Shown: positions 1 through 19,695, numbered from the stretch's first letter. The stretch: DNA of 64,000 nucleotides from Mesostigma viride (GCA_009746045.1 RPFO01000065.1:1848924-1912923), one strand, 5' to 3'. The notes: generated by a model from the sequence alone, not told the origin. Made by a program: numbers and translations.

Positions 1-544
1 AGGGAGCGGAACCCGGCAATTAATTGATTAATAGTTGATGCGGTCCCGTTGGGGAGCCACGGAGCATTCACCCTCAAATCGTTAGGACGCGTATGCGAAT
101 CTCCCCCTTTTGAGACACGATTGCGTATCATGTATGATTGAAAATTAAAAAATAAAGTTGACTGCACATGACTCCGTGTTATTGAATCATAGTTGTCTCA
201 CTTAATTGAGGATACTTCATGTATAATAGCCGGGTTGAAGGTGCCAAGGTGGCCTTCGTTGAAGGTTCCTTATAAACTGAATGGTGATGCAGTTGCGTGT
301 TTTAGTTGTCTCACTCTAGATAATCAATTTATTACTTAGTTTACTATGGAGTTCCTTGCTTCAACGAGTTAATTATTGGATTAGTTGTCGCGGATTGAAT
401 CCCCCCAAAGTTGTCATATTAGATCCCCCCAAAGAAAAGGAATAATAATACATGTGCGCGTATAATTAATTAATTAATTAATTAATTAGACTCGTGCTCC
501 CGTTGGGGAGTCACGGAGCATTAACCCCGATGGATGGATGGATG
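1..544. repeat. Mosaic of (TTAA)n tracts and LINE 3'-end-like fragments; no gene
   Basis: AT-rich DNA without a supported reading frame. Two short fragments share the core CCCGTTGGGGAG and the motif CACGGAGCATT (around 46-72 and 497-523). Each sits just after a TTAA-type tract (about 17-36 and 464-489). They look like diverged relatives of the LINE 3' ends described below, in minus orientation. A GGAT microsatellite (about 530-546) precedes the next element. Confidence 0.5.
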
Positions 545-556
545 GGTGCAAACATT

Positions 557-2297
557 AATTAATTAATTAATTAGGAACATAACTCCGTTGGGAGTATATG
601 TAGCACATAGCCCTGAGAAGGGGCATATGAGCCTATAATACATTCTAAGCTACTTCCTGCAAGGGTGGGAATGTAATCAACACTTGCTCTAGGTGCACCA
701 GGGCACCCGCACCCTCATGGTCTATCACGCTATGCCCGGGTAAGGGGGGAGCATGCCTGTGAGGGGGAAGATCATCATGGCTATACAAGAGCTATGGCAT
801 GGCTTCTCAGCAGAGAGTGACTCCCTGCATGGGCACAACATTCCTAAATAAGGCTAGGCATCGTCTGGAGTGTGGCACATCATAGGCACACATGTACATG
901 ACTAAAAAGGCTAGGCCTCAGCTGGTATAGTGCCTGTAGTAGGCGGGCATGTACAAGGCCACTGTCTAACTATTCTACACTACTGCTGTATTCCCCTAGG
1001 CTGGGGCTGGAGTTGCTGGGGCCGCGGTGGTCGAGGGGGTCGCTTGCCAGGGCTTGTGGCCGACGTAGATGGCCGCCCCCTTCCAGTACACCGGCTGGCC
1101 CGCCTTGGTCTGCCGGAGCTGGAGGTAGGTCGGCCATAGCTCCCGTCGTCGTTGTTGCTGTGCCAGGGTCAGGTCGTCGTCAAGGGTGAAGAGAGTCTTC
1201 TCGAGCCGCTTGCGGCGTCTGAGAAAAGAAATCTTGTCCGCCGGGGTCTTAAAGGTGAGAAGGAGCGGGGGCGGCCCGGCCTTACCCCGCGCGCGGGGAA
1301 GGCGGTGGGCGGCCAGCTCGATCTCACCAGTAAGGCCCATGCGATCAAGGATTTCTCTCTCAAAAGCACGCGCAAGCTTCTCGGAATTCTCACCTTCCTC
1401 CATCTTGAGATTCTTGACAATGACGTTGAGGCTGCGCTTGGCGAGCTCGGCCTCCTCGCGGAGGTCAAGCGTCTGCCGCTGGAGCTGGGCTGCGACGGCG
1501 GAGGTGGTGGAGGTGGTATGTTGCTTAAGCATGTCCGCCCAGGTCGTGATGGGGGGAGCATCGCCGGCCAGGCCAGCCGGGGCTGGCTTGGCGGCAATGT
1601 CCTTCACTGCCTGGGCGGTGAGGCCTGCTGTGTTCTGCAAGACCTCGATAGCGATTGCATTATCCTTGAGGCGCTGGTCGATGTCGCGGAGCTGGGCGGT
1701 GATGGAGTCGGTGGAGACGGAGGGGGGGGGGGAGGTGGAGGCGAGGAGGGTGGCGGTGGCGGTGGGGATGGTGGGGAGCTCAGCAGCCAGCGTGCCGCCA
1801 AGTGCCGCCACATCTGCGGCAAGAGGGGTCACGTGCTGCTCGAAAGCTTCCTTGAGGAGGGTGCGGATGGAGGCTTCGGAGGGGAAGGGGGGCGGTGGGG
1901 GATTCAAGATCGCGGTTTCGGAGCGGCCAACAAGGGAGCAGAGGGCGAAGCGTTGGAGCTTGGGGCGACTCATGCGGTGAATGATTGGGAGAGCCTCGGC
2001 GGGGTCGACAAGCTCGCCGCCACCAGGCCAGCGGCCACGGTTGTGGGTCGTGAGGTACACGCACATGGCTAGAAGCGAGGCGTGATTACCGTAATAAAAG
2101 TCTTCCATAATCCAACCGGGGCTGCGCTGCCAGAAGCCGGGGCTGTTGACGTCAAAGGAGCGCTCTTCCCAGGGCGGCTCAGCAGAGCGACTGCGCTTAG
2201 GTTCAGGCGATGCTGATGGCGAGGCGAGCCCGGGAGGCTGGGCGAGCACCAGTGCACTACTAGTGTCACCGTTGCCATCTGGGCCGGTGGGCGAAGA
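557..2297 (-). mobile_element. LINE-like element, family B (ORF1 plus 3' UTR, no reverse transcriptase)
   Basis: Minus-oriented insertion flanked by a perfect 12-bp duplication, GGTGCAAACATT, at 545-556 and 2298-2309. In sense direction it has an ORF1-type coding region (2297 to 996), a 3' UTR of about 420 bp, and a terminal (TTAA)n tail that abuts the left duplication. The 3' UTR is shared with 21829-22368, 4012-4120 and other fragments in the window. No reverse transcriptase or endonuclease is present between ORF1 and the tail, so this copy must have been mobilised in trans. The coding frame is open across the 5' junction, so the copy is probably 5'-truncated. Confidence 0.85.
996..2297 (-). 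pseudogene. LINE ORF1-type nucleic-acid-binding protein, 5'-truncated
   Basis: The product would be a non-LTR retrotransposon ORF1-like RNA-binding chaperone. The reading frame is uninterrupted for more than 417 codons but has no ATG near its 5' end; it runs through the insertion junction near 2297. In order, the protein has a proline/serine-rich N-terminus, an Ala/Gln/Glu-rich heptad-like region (roughly residues 180-270), and an RRM-like fold around RSLNVIVKNL and LLLTFKTPADKISFLRRR. A basic C-terminal domain follows around LDDDLTLAQQQRRRELWP. This order is typical of L1-type ORF1 proteins (established knowledge). The C-terminus is Ala/Pro/Thr-rich. The product is unlikely to be expressed from this copy. 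The family call is fairly firm; the exact clade is not determined. Confidence 0.7.
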
Positions 2298-2404
2298 GGT
2301 GCAAACATTCCTACCGGTCTAATCTATCTACATTGGCTACATACTACATCTATCTAACAGCATTCTAACTACAACGTATAAATAAACAAGCGTCAAGACA
2401 ACTG

Positions 2405-2528
2405 CAGTCATGTACATGTGTGCCCATGATGCGCCACACACTAGATGATGCCTAGCTTTATTTATTAAGTTATGTTGTGCCCACGCAGAGAGCTACTCTC
2501 TGCTGAGACGCCATGCCCTAGCTTCTGT
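2405..2528 (+). repeat. Fragment of family-B LINE 3' UTR in plus orientation
   Basis: Reads as the diverged reverse complement of about 780-900 (shared landmarks: catgtacatgtgtgcc, gatgcctagc, ctctctgctgag). It is therefore an independent fragment of the same 3' UTR on the opposite strand, a few hundred bases from the larger copy. Confidence 0.7.
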
Positions 2529-3405
2529 ATCAAGGAGACAACCAGCGCACGCCAGAAATCGGGAGAATCCGGACCATGGTAGCTCGAGCCTGCCGTTATC
2601 TTGTCCGCGTGTTCGTTCAGGATGATGAATATGAATGGTGATGGAAATGTGTAGCCTTGTGCATTGAAATTATGGCTGGCTTACGGGTAGAGCGACTAGA
2701 TGACCTAGACGGTGGGGCCGGAAACAGCTTGCTTGATCAGGGCGTGTGTTTCGAGCCTAACTGGCCGGGAGTGTCTAGTGGTGAGCACCATTGCTGCAAT
2801 CGCTCTCCCACCATTTACGAGGAGTCATATCCCTGCAGCGATACAAGGCAGTCGGCGTCGACGCCCTGCGCAGCAAATCGGAAGCTGCGGATCGTCTCCA
2901 CGTATGACGTAAACGACCTGCCGTTCACCGCAATCGGCCAAGCGGCCGCAAAATGGTTGAGCAACTTCTTGTTGGGCATCACCACCCCCATGCTCTGCAC
3001 CTGCCTGGCAAAATTCCCCTAGCAATTGCGCTATCCCGTGCTGCGAGCTAGCCGCTGCGGCAGCCACCTTCTCAGCCTGGGTATGAGCTTGGGTAACGGC
3101 ATGCTCCTTCCCCACACCCCTCTTGGTGTAACGCACACTACCCTCCCTAACAAACTCCCTGCCCTTGCCACGCTATGATGATCTTCCACCCTATGTCCGC
3201 ACCTTACCTGCTGGAATCCATAGTGGTGCAGGTGCACCTTGTGCACCCTGGAGAGCAGGTGTATTTTCTGGCCTGCGCTGGTTGTCTCTTTGGTATTTTG
3301 CACCCTACCCTTGCAGGAAGTAGCCCAAAACGTATTAAAAGCCATATTCTGATGCCCTATGAAGAATATTCTGATGAAGCCATATGCCCCTTCTCAGGGA
3401 TATTC
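2529..3405. other. No supported gene; short repeat fragments and possible transposase debris
   Basis: The motif AAGGAGACAACCAGCGCA occurs at about 2530 and twice at about 4615-4650; a reverse-complement variant lies at about 3275. Two overlapping minus-strand frames (2815-3136) have plausible amino-acid composition but no recognisable domain. They could be decayed transposase. A piece resembling a family-B LINE 3' end (catatgccccttctcaggg) lies at about 3380-3400. Confidence 0.35.
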
Positions 3406-4160
3406 ACCCGTGTTTTTCTACAACGCGATACATCGCGTTGTAGGGTTAGAACGCGATGTATCGCGTTGTAATCTGACACGTGGCAAACCTATTAAACATG
3501 CGATTTTTGGTCTGAAACTTTCAACATAGGTCAGAAACATCTCATAGAATTCAAGAAAAAATCCTGGTATTTTTTGGATTTTTTTTGTGACAGCTGCAAA
3601 CAAATATGTACCACTGAAATCAGGCATTTTCGCGGGACGAAGGTGAAGACGACGGCGATGGCGGCAGGTAGATCTCGCCAGTTTTTGCGCGAATTTCAGT
3701 GGCTGTTGGGTGGCACGACCATGATGATGCGTTCAAAGGTTGATAATTAGGTTTCTACTAGTTTGTTGAGGGACTGGGGCAAAGGAAACGTAGTTTTTTC
3801 CAGTTTCTCACCCAACTTTCATGCGGAAACCCTGGAAACCGGCATACATATTCAAACCAGTGTATCTCTCTAATGAATAAGCATTTTGTAGGTCTGAGTA
3901 GCTCAAAAAATCCTTTGATTTATGGGCTTTCAGGAAAGTATATACATGACCATGAAAAAAAAATTTCCTTAGGTGCTATACGCGTTCTAAAAAAAGCTTA
4001 CAACGCGATATTAATTAATTAATTAATTAGGAACATAACTCCGTTGGGAGTATATGTAGCACATAGCCCTGAGAAGGGGCATATGAGCCTATAATACATT
4101 CTAAGCTACTTCCTGCAAGAACAACGCGATATATCGCGTTCTAATTAAAAAAACACGGGT
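3406..4160. mobile_element. Non-autonomous DNA transposon with palindromic subterminal motifs
   Basis: The ends are inverted: it begins ACCCGTGTTTTT and finishes AAAAAAACACGGGT. Just inside both ends lie near-perfect palindromes of the type AACGCGATRYATCGCGTT (about 3421-3442, 3447-3470 and 4121-4142). Without the nested LINE the element would be about 634 bp. It has no transposase. A second, 3'-incomplete copy lies at 20061-20497. I could not find a convincing target-site duplication, so the superfamily is unresolved. Confidence 0.65.
4012..4120 (-). mobile_element. Family-B LINE 3' end inserted in the DNA transposon
   Basis: A severely 5'-truncated copy of about 109 bp: (TTAA)n tail plus the terminal part of the family-B 3' UTR. 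It is flanked by a 12-bp duplication, ACAACGCGATAT, at 4000-4011 and 4121-4132. The insertion hit the palindromic subterminal motif of the surrounding transposon and is therefore younger than it. Confidence 0.85.
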
Positions 4161-4800
4161 TAATTAATTATCTTCATAATCTTTTTCCAGATCACGGAGA
4201 GGCCTAGGCCCCCCATATCCTCTACTAGCTGTTCTTTGAAGGTGCGGGCCTTGCGGCGGGAAACAACACTTGCTCTAGGTGCATCAGGCCTTCTAGGCCC
4301 TCTCCTCAAGCCCCCCCTGGGTGCCTGTGCTTGTTTAGGAGGCATGAACCATCATGGAGGTGCAGGTGCACCTAGTGCACCCAGAGCAGGTGATAGTTGT
4401 ACATCCTACACCTGCAGGTTGTCGCCCTGATTGTATTACAAACCCATAGATGCCCCTTTCTCAGGGCTATGTGTTACATATGCTCCCCACGGAGCTATGA
4501 TTTCAATTAATTAATTAATTAATTAGGTGCACCAAGGGCAGCTGCACCACCATGCTGTCTCGGAGCTCAACCCAACTCAGGGATATGTGCTACATGTACT
4601 CCCAACGGAGATATCAAGGAGACAACCAGCGCAGGCCGATATCAAGGAGACAACCAGCGCAGGCCAGAAATCGGGAGAATCGATATGTTCCAATTTAATT
4701 TTTTTTCGCATAACATGAACGTCATCCATGCAATTACTCACTTCCGCATATCAAAGAGACAACCAAATCCACCTATGTACAAAGGCACTTTCGGAAGAAT
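4161..4800. repeat. Mosaic of LINE tails and short dispersed repeats
   Basis: A plus-oriented LINE 3' end runs from about 4435 to 4526 and finishes in (AATT)n. Another 3'-end fragment lies at about 4570-4612, followed by two tandem copies of ATATCAAGGAGACAACCAGC. A 61-codon minus frame (4160-4345) has no recognisable homology and is not called as a gene. Confidence 0.5.
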
Positions 4801-5360
4801 CAGTGATGCGCAGACCCACCAGTAACTCCTGTGGGGCACACAACCTCACACAAGGGATGCGCCTGGATGCATATCATTAGGATCAATTTGAATGAGAAAA
4901 TCAGGCGAGGGGGGGATCCACGCGTGCATAACCTGCCGTGCTCAATGGACAGGGACACAGGGGAAAAAGCAAATTATTCTGGGAGGAAAATCAAGTGACG
5001 GGCATGTCTGTTTACTGAAAATAAAAAAGTAATGGGATCACATGGCTGAGTAAAATGTGCCACCTTGGTATCTGCCTCTTATCGGTATGCAATAACAGAG
5101 AAAGCTGGCTACACTAGGTGTTGGACTAATATGGGCACGGCCAGCTTGGGGCAAAGCCACGCTCAAAAACCAGGAAAAAGACTAGGGGGATCCCTGAGGT
5201 ACTTGGCAGGTTGGGCTCAAAAGGACGCACTGGCACAATGAAATGTCGGCCAATCAGGGGGCACATGCTGAGGTAACAAAGTGCGATATCGCTAATTGAA
5301 ACTTTGGGTTGACACCAGGTGTAATTCTACTTGCAAAAATGCTTGGCCTTCAACTGGGTT
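4801..5360. other. Intergenic, nothing recognised
   Basis: Unique-looking sequence with no long reading frame, RNA gene or repeat that I can support. Confidence 0.4.
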
Positions 5361-5735
5361 CAGGAGGGCCAACTTGGTCTGGGCTTGGGCCAGGGATGGG
5401 CTCGGTCCGGGCAAGGGCCAACTTGGTCTGGGCTTGGGCCAGGGCTGGGCTGGGCTGGGTCCGGGCAAGGGCCAACTTGGGCTGGGCTTGGGCCAGGGAT
5501 GGGCTGGGTCTGGGCAAGGGCCAACTTGGGCTGGGCTTGGGCCATGGATGGGCAGGGTCCGGGCAAGGGCAACCTTGGGCTGGGCTTGGGCCAGGGATGG
5601 GCTGGGTCCGGGCTAGGGCCAAGTTGTGCTGGGCTCGGGCCAGGGATGGGCTGGGTCCGGGTTGGGGCCAACTTGTGCTGGGCTCGGGCCAGGGATGGGG
5701 CTGGGTCCGGGAAGGGGTGACCTTGGGATGGGTCC
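5361..5735. repeat. Minisatellite, unit about 49 bp, GC-rich
   Basis: Seven to eight imperfect tandem copies of a unit built on GGGCTTGGGCCAGGGATGGG followed by CTGGGTCCGGGCAAGGG. Unit length varies (49-54 bp) through small internal duplications. The long open frames across it on both strands are a by-product of repetition. Confidence 0.85.
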
Positions 5736-5974
5736 AGGCTGGGGGGGTTGACACCGTACTTGGGCATTGAAATGGAAGTGCAGGTGCCCCAGCACGCCAT
5801 CATCAAACATCACTGAGTTGTGCATTGTGCGGCCATGATAGCATGCAAGGCATGCCATGCAAGCAGAGTTGCCCCAACATGCATTCTCCGTAGCAATCAG
5901 ACGGGAAAATGCCGAGGGGGTAACTGGACGAGCCAAACGCTGACACGCACTCTGGAAAGGAAGAGAGGAAGAGA

Positions 5975-6116
<142 letters not shown>

Positions 6117-6543
6117 TCCAGAAGAGAACCCGCACCAGCGCGCACACATGCCCCCTTCACGCTTGTATCACCACCACGCAGCTGCCTGGAGACACCCCGC
6201 GAAGAAGGGAACACACCGCGCTGCCCTCCCGGTGCATGCTCCCGCACTGCATGCCTTCTTTTCTTGTCGCTGAGGCCATCTTGCCTGCCTCTGGCCCGCC
6301 AGCCACCCCTGGGTGCTCACCGTGCCACCACCAAGAGGCGATCACCCTTTGCCACTGCTGACCGCCATTTCCTCCGTCCCCCTTCTTTCACCTCCATCTT
6401 TCCATGCCACCTGTTTTACGCACGTATGGCCAGCAGGGTGGCCAAGGCCACTACGGCACAAAGGGGTTGGTTTCAAATCATATTGCAAGGCCACCCTATT
6501 GCATGGCTGCCCTATTGCGTGGCCATCCTGTGCCCATGGGCAC

Positions 6544-9500
6544 TCAACGCCCGCGGCCAAACCCACCCGCTCCGAACGCGGGCATGCCACCGAACATGCT
6601 GGCCATGTCCTGATGGGGCGGGGGGCCCCCTGGGATCCCCCCTGACGGGTGGTTGCTGCCCATCATGAAGGCATGCACAAGCGTCTGCGCGGCTTGCACC
6701 TGCGCCCACAACGCGGGAGATGGACATGGATGGATGTCCAAGAGTGAGAGGTGCGAGAATGAGGGCAGCAAGCATGAGACACGCAAATGGACGGTGGCAT
6801 GGGAACACGGAAGCAAGAAGCCAGCAACAAGAAAGCAAGTAGAAAGCAACAAGAAAGCAAGTACGTAAAGGAGACAAGGTTGAGCCCAGCCGGCACATGA
6901 GACTCGCTGCCAAAGGGCGGAAACAACGGCCATGGGCGCGAGGGTCATGATGGGGTGGGATGAGAGGAGAGGGCGATGGTGGGGCGAGTGGAGCATGATG
7001 GGGTGGGATGAGAGGAGAGGGCGATGGTGGGGCGAGTGGAGCATGATGGGGTGGGATGAGAGGAGAGGGCGATGGTGGGGCGAGTGGAGCATGATGGGGT
7101 GGGATGAGAGGAGAGGGCGATGGTGGGGCGAGTGGAGCATGATGGGGTGGGATGAGAGGAGAGGGCGATGGTGGGGCGAGTGGAGCATGATGGGGTGGGA
7201 TGAGAGGAGAGGGCGATGGTGGGGCGAGCGGAGCATGATGGGGTGGGATGGAAGGAGAGGGCGATGGTGGGGCCAGTGGAGCATGATGGGGTGGGATGAG
7301 AGGAGAGGGCGATGGTGGGGCGAGTGGAGCATGATGGGGTGGGATGAGAGGAGAGGGCGATGGTGGGGCGAGTGGAGCATGATGGGGTGGGATGCAAGGA
7401 GAGGGCGATGGTGGGGCGAGTGGCGCATGATGGGGTGGGATGAGAGGAGAGGGCGATGGTGGGGCGAGTGGAGCATGATGGGGTGGGATGAGAGGAGAGG
7501 GCGATGGTGGGGCGAGTGGAGCATGATGGGGTGGGATGCAAGGAGAGGGCGATGGTGGGGCCAGTGGAGCATGATGGGGTGGGATGAGAGGAGAGGGCGA
7601 TGGTGGGGCGAGTGGAGCATGATGGGGTGGGATGAGAGGAGAGGGCGATGGTGGGGCGAGTGGAGCATGATGGGGTGGGATGAGAGGAGAGGGCGATGGT
7701 GGGGCGAGCGGAGCATGATGGGGTGGGATGAGAGGAGAGGGCGATGGTGGGGCGAGCGGAGCATGATGGGATGGGATGCAAGGAGAGGGCGATGGTGGGG
7801 CGAGTGGAGCATGATGGGGTGGGATGAGAGGAGAGGGCGATGGTGGGGCGAGTGGAGCATGATGGGGTGGGATGAGAGGAGAGGGCGATGGTGGGGCGAG
7901 TGGAGCATGATGGGGTGGGATGAGAGGAGAGGGCGATGGTGGGGCGAGTGGAGCATGATGGGGTGGGATGAGAGGAGAGGGCGATGGTGGGGCGAGTGGA
8001 GCATGATGGGGTGGGATGAGAGGAGAGGGCGATGGTGGGGCGAGTGGAGCATGATGGGGTGGGATGCAAGGAGAGGGCGATGGTGGGGCCAGTGGAGCAT
8101 GATGGGGTGGGATGAGAGGAGAGGGCGATGGTGGGGCGAGTGGAGCATGATGGGGTGGGATGAGAGGAGAGGGCGATGGTGGGGCGAGTGGAGCATGATG
8201 GGGTGGAATGCAAGGAGAGGGCGATGGTGGGGCGAGTGGAGCATGATGGGGTGGGATGAGAGGAGAGGGCGATGGTGGGGCGAGTGGAGCATGATGGGGT
8301 GGGATGAGAGGAGAGGGCGATGGTGGGCGAGTGGAGCATGATGGGGTGGGATGAGAGGAGAGGGCGATGGTGGGGCGAGTGGAGCATGATGGGGTGGGAT
8401 GCAAGGAGAGGGCGATGGTGGGGCCAGTGGAGCATGATGGGGTGGGAGGAGAGGAGAGGGCGATGGTGGGGCGAGTGGAGCATGATGGGGTGGGATGAGA
8501 GGAGAGGGCGATGGTGGGGCGAGTGGAGCATGATGGGGTGGGATGAGAGGAGAGGGCGATGGTGGGGCAGAAGGATCCCAGGTGGTGCAACAGAGGGATA
8601 CTCGGGTGATTCACAGGCCGTGCCCAGAGGGAACGGTTCCCGGGTGAGGGAGACGGGCCGCAGTACCCGGGAGCAGCCAGCAAGATGTTTGCATAGGTCA
8701 CTGGCCGCTCCGCCACACTAGGACGAGATGACTGGCTGCGTTCCTTGGCTGGGAGGGGTATGAGACAGGCTGTGTCCGTCCTGTGCCGAAGTGCAGATAA
8801 GGGGAAGTTAGCGGTCGCGTGGGAGAGAGCAGCGAGACAGACATTCTGCAGGCACCGGAAATGCTGTGAGACAGACATGGCGTGAGAGAGATTACACAGG
8901 GACCACAAGGGGTGAGCAGGGCAAAGGCGGCACATAGGCACACAGGCGTGTCCTTGCTGCAGTGTCGCCGCCACCCAACTGCTTTGATCAATGTCCCTGT
9001 CCCCGTCGCTGCCACCCACCTGCTCCGCCGTCCCGGTGATCTCCACTGTGCGCTCCAAGCTGCCTTCCTTGGGGTCATGCACCTGCAGGGGGGAAGGGTC
9101 ATGGACCATGCCACGGTGTGGCAGCCGTCAGAACGGAGGTGCATGGTGTATGGTGTACCACGAATCGTGTACAGTAGCTTCCAGGCAAAGCGGCAGTCCC
9201 TACCCCTTTCCTGCTGTGCATCGATCAGGGACAAACAGTAAATCCCCAAACAGTAGACCTGGCGCCCTCCCAACATAAGCCCCAAAATGAAAATGAATGA
9301 GCGTATGGTGATGCAAGGTGGCCATACGCTACGCCTCATTTATACGCTGCATGGCGCGAGGAAGTTGGAGGGGTGGGTGGGGTGGGTGGGGGTGGGGGGA
9401 AAGAAGACAAAGTGTGGGAACGGCCGGTTGGATGGGGGCCCAATGGACCCACAAAGCTGGTTCCGCCATGCGCTGCAAATGCTAGCGCAAAAGGTACCAG

Positions 9501-10784
9501 GACATTTGAGGACAAGCAGCCCATGAGCCTGCCAGTAAGGAATGGTCAGCAAGAATGGGCACGCGGAATGCAGCTGGCCAGCTGGGCCCAACCTGGTAGC
9601 CTGCACAGCAATCCTTGAATAGCAATTCTTGACAGCAACAAAAGCATCAACACGGGCTACTCGCCCTCGGGGAAAAACTGTCCTGCAAGTGCCCGTCGAA
9701 ACAGGCTGCTCACAACGCAAGAGTCATTACTGTCTGCTGGCACACCTTGACGCGTGCGCCGGACAGCTGGCGGACTTGGGCCACGTTGGAGCCCGACTTG
9801 CCAATCACGCTGCCAATCAGCATGACGGGCACATTGATCTGGGCCACCACGTTGGTGTTCATGGCCGCGGCAGCATTGGAGGATGAGGCGGCAGGCGGAT
9901 GTGGCATGCCTGGAAAGCCCGGAAGATGGGGCATCCCCATTCCTGGGATCACGCCCGCCCCTGGCATCCCTGGAAGTCCGCCGGCTCCATGGAAGCCAGG
10001 GAACGTGGACCCTCCGCGGCCCGCCGCAACTGGGACGGCGGCCCCAGGGCGCTCCTTGGGAGGGTTCTCGCGGAGTTGCTTGGACACGAGCTCCAGCGCC
10101 GACCGCGCCTGGGTCAGCTCGCCGGTGATCTGTACCACGCGGTCTGTCGGGAGGGCACAAGCGGGGAGCTCTTCCGGGCCCAAGACTCGCACATTCGCGC
10201 CCGATTGCTCTCTAACCATTTTGATGATTTCTCCACCTTTTCCGATAAGGCTTCCTGCTTGCGAGCCTGCAATCAGAAGACGAATCGTCTGGCCGCCTTC
10301 GGTAGTGGTAGCGGCAGCCTCCGCTGGATTGTCTCCCTGCATTTGGCAAAGAACAGCATAGCAACCACCAGCCAAGCCGAAGTAGATTATTGATTTGCAT
10401 GCCAGCCAGATATTCACATGTGCACATTGACGATTTCGAGGGCACAGAAGAACTGCAAACGTAACACACCTCCACAACGCGCTTGTGTACACGAAAAAGA
10501 GCTTCCTGCGCTGCCGACCATGTGCAATCAGCAGGATCCTGCGCTGATATGATCACAACTCGCTCTTCGCAACCCTGAATAGGATCCGCCACTTTCAAAC
10601 GAGCACCGGTCTCGTCACGAAGCTGCTTGATTACACTCCCCTGCTTCCCAATAATAACTCCAGCCTTCTTCGCTGAGACAAGTAGACGGAAAACCGTCTC
10701 TGGAACACCAGCCTGCCTCTTGTTAGGCCCACCAGCTGCTGAATCATTCGGACGCTTCAGAGAACCGTCAAAATTATCTGCCAT
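6544..10784 (-). CDS. Triple KH-domain RNA-binding protein (PCBP/hnRNP K-like), four exons
   Basis: Single-stranded nucleic-acid-binding protein, probably acting in mRNA regulation like poly(rC)-binding and plant KH proteins (family knowledge). Exons: 10470-10784 (ATG at 10784), 9746-10336, 9020-9082 and 6544-6699 (TGA). All introns are GT-AG and phase 0. The spliced product has 374 aa. KH1 lies near residues 29-100 with GKQG in its GxxG loop, and KH2 near 120-190 with GKGG. A Gly/Pro/Met-rich linker follows (about 205-255). KH3, near 262-335 with GKSG, is split over three exons. The tail is Gly/Pro/Met-rich. KH3 is rebuilt only if the 63-nt exon and the distant last exon are joined, which supports the model. 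Introns are 133, 663 and 2320 bp; the last contains the 48-bp minisatellite. The gene is divergent from CFAP251. The family call is firm; the orthologue is not assigned. Confidence 0.9.
6948..8571. repeat. 48-bp minisatellite inside intron 3 of the KH gene
   Basis: About 34 tandem copies of a 48-bp unit containing GGGATGAGAGGAGAGGGCGA, with few variants (GAGAGG/GCAAGG, CGAGTGG/CCAGTGG/CGAGCGG). The unit length is a multiple of three and the unit lacks stop codons in several frames. Long pseudo-ORFs therefore run through on both strands. One 1-bp deletion near 8325 breaks the phase. The array is bounded by the intron's donor side (9019) and acceptor side (6700), so it is intronic, not coding. 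Confidence 0.95.
9367..9399 (+). other. G-run cluster with G-quadruplex potential
   Basis: Six or more runs of three or more G separated by single T or A, on the strand opposite the KH gene transcript, within its intron 2. Quadruplex formation is inferred from sequence only. Confidence 0.5.
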
Positions 10785-11497
10785 GTTTGTAGTTAACCAG
10801 CAATGGTCAACGGGACACGGATGCTTAACAACTTGGCACCAGGTAAGACCTTGTAGCCGCCATGCCGTGGCGTACTGCGCGCGTTTTTGCCGAAGTCCGC
10901 AAGACGTCGTATTTCGTCGGGCCCCCAGCAGCCAGCTTTTTGCCGAGTGAGGAACTGCCGCTACAGCTGGCTTGAGAATGTGAAATATGCCCGTCCGTAT
11001 TTCTTTTTCGAGTATTACTGCCTACTAAAGCGTCATACTCGGACTGAACCCCTCCAAGCAACATACCAGCTATTTTTGGGGACCAACAGGAGGTGGCACG
11101 CACCGCACTCCACTCGCCATAGCCGAGGGCAAGTAATAAATTTTGTGTCGGCAAATGGTGCTAACTAACACATGTATGGGGCGCAGGATGATGTGGTCAT
11201 GCAACCATGCTCAGAGGGTTGCAAAACTATTCAACACGGGCCGGAGCAAAAAATGAATCGATCTTCTGGCTAGGTTTCTGTTCTCTTCCTTGCCGATTCT
11301 TGCAAAACTGAGAAGGCGTCTGAGGATTCATGGCATCGATATGTAAGAAACACCACTTTCAGGGATGCCAACGCCTCAATTTCCGAAATGATCAACGAGT
11401 ACATGCTCATGAAACTTATGCTTGAGGGGATACGGACACTAGCTTCCTTTGGAGATAGAGGCACCTGTTAGAATTGGCCTGGGCAGGACCGCGAGTC
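10785..11497. promoter_or_regulatory. Shared 5' region of the divergent KH and CFAP251 genes
   Basis: The start codons of the two genes are 713 bp apart and face away from each other, so promoters and both 5' UTRs must lie here unless upstream non-coding exons exist. I see no clear TATA box or X-box-like (RFX) motif. A 109-codon minus frame (10825-11154) has no recognisable content. Confidence 0.5.
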
Positions 11498-19646
<8,149 letters not shown>

Positions 19647-19690
19647 TGCATGTGATAGCTTGGCTGCCATGCTTTGATAGTAGCATGATG

Positions 19691-19695
19691 TGTAA
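19691..19695 (+). terminator. CFAP251: TGTAA polyadenylation-type signal of CFAP251
   Basis: TGTAA occurs 45 nt after the TAG stop. This pentamer is the usual poly(A) signal in chlorophyte algae (established knowledge); its use here is inferred. Confidence 0.55.

Noticed and set aside
5296..5806. Overlapping Gly/Trp- or Pro-rich ORFs on both strands
   Set aside because: They are products of the 49-bp minisatellite; no start context, domain or flanking exon supports them.
6932..8571. Array considered as a CRISPR or other spaced-repeat locus
   Set aside because: There are no unique spacers; units are contiguous, and the setting is a eukaryotic intron.
6512..9109. 865-codon minus ORF and 469-codon plus ORF over the 48-bp array
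   Set aside because: They arise because the unit is a multiple of three without stops. The real exons of the KH gene flank the array with perfect splice sites, and the ORFs extend into its exons in wrong frames.
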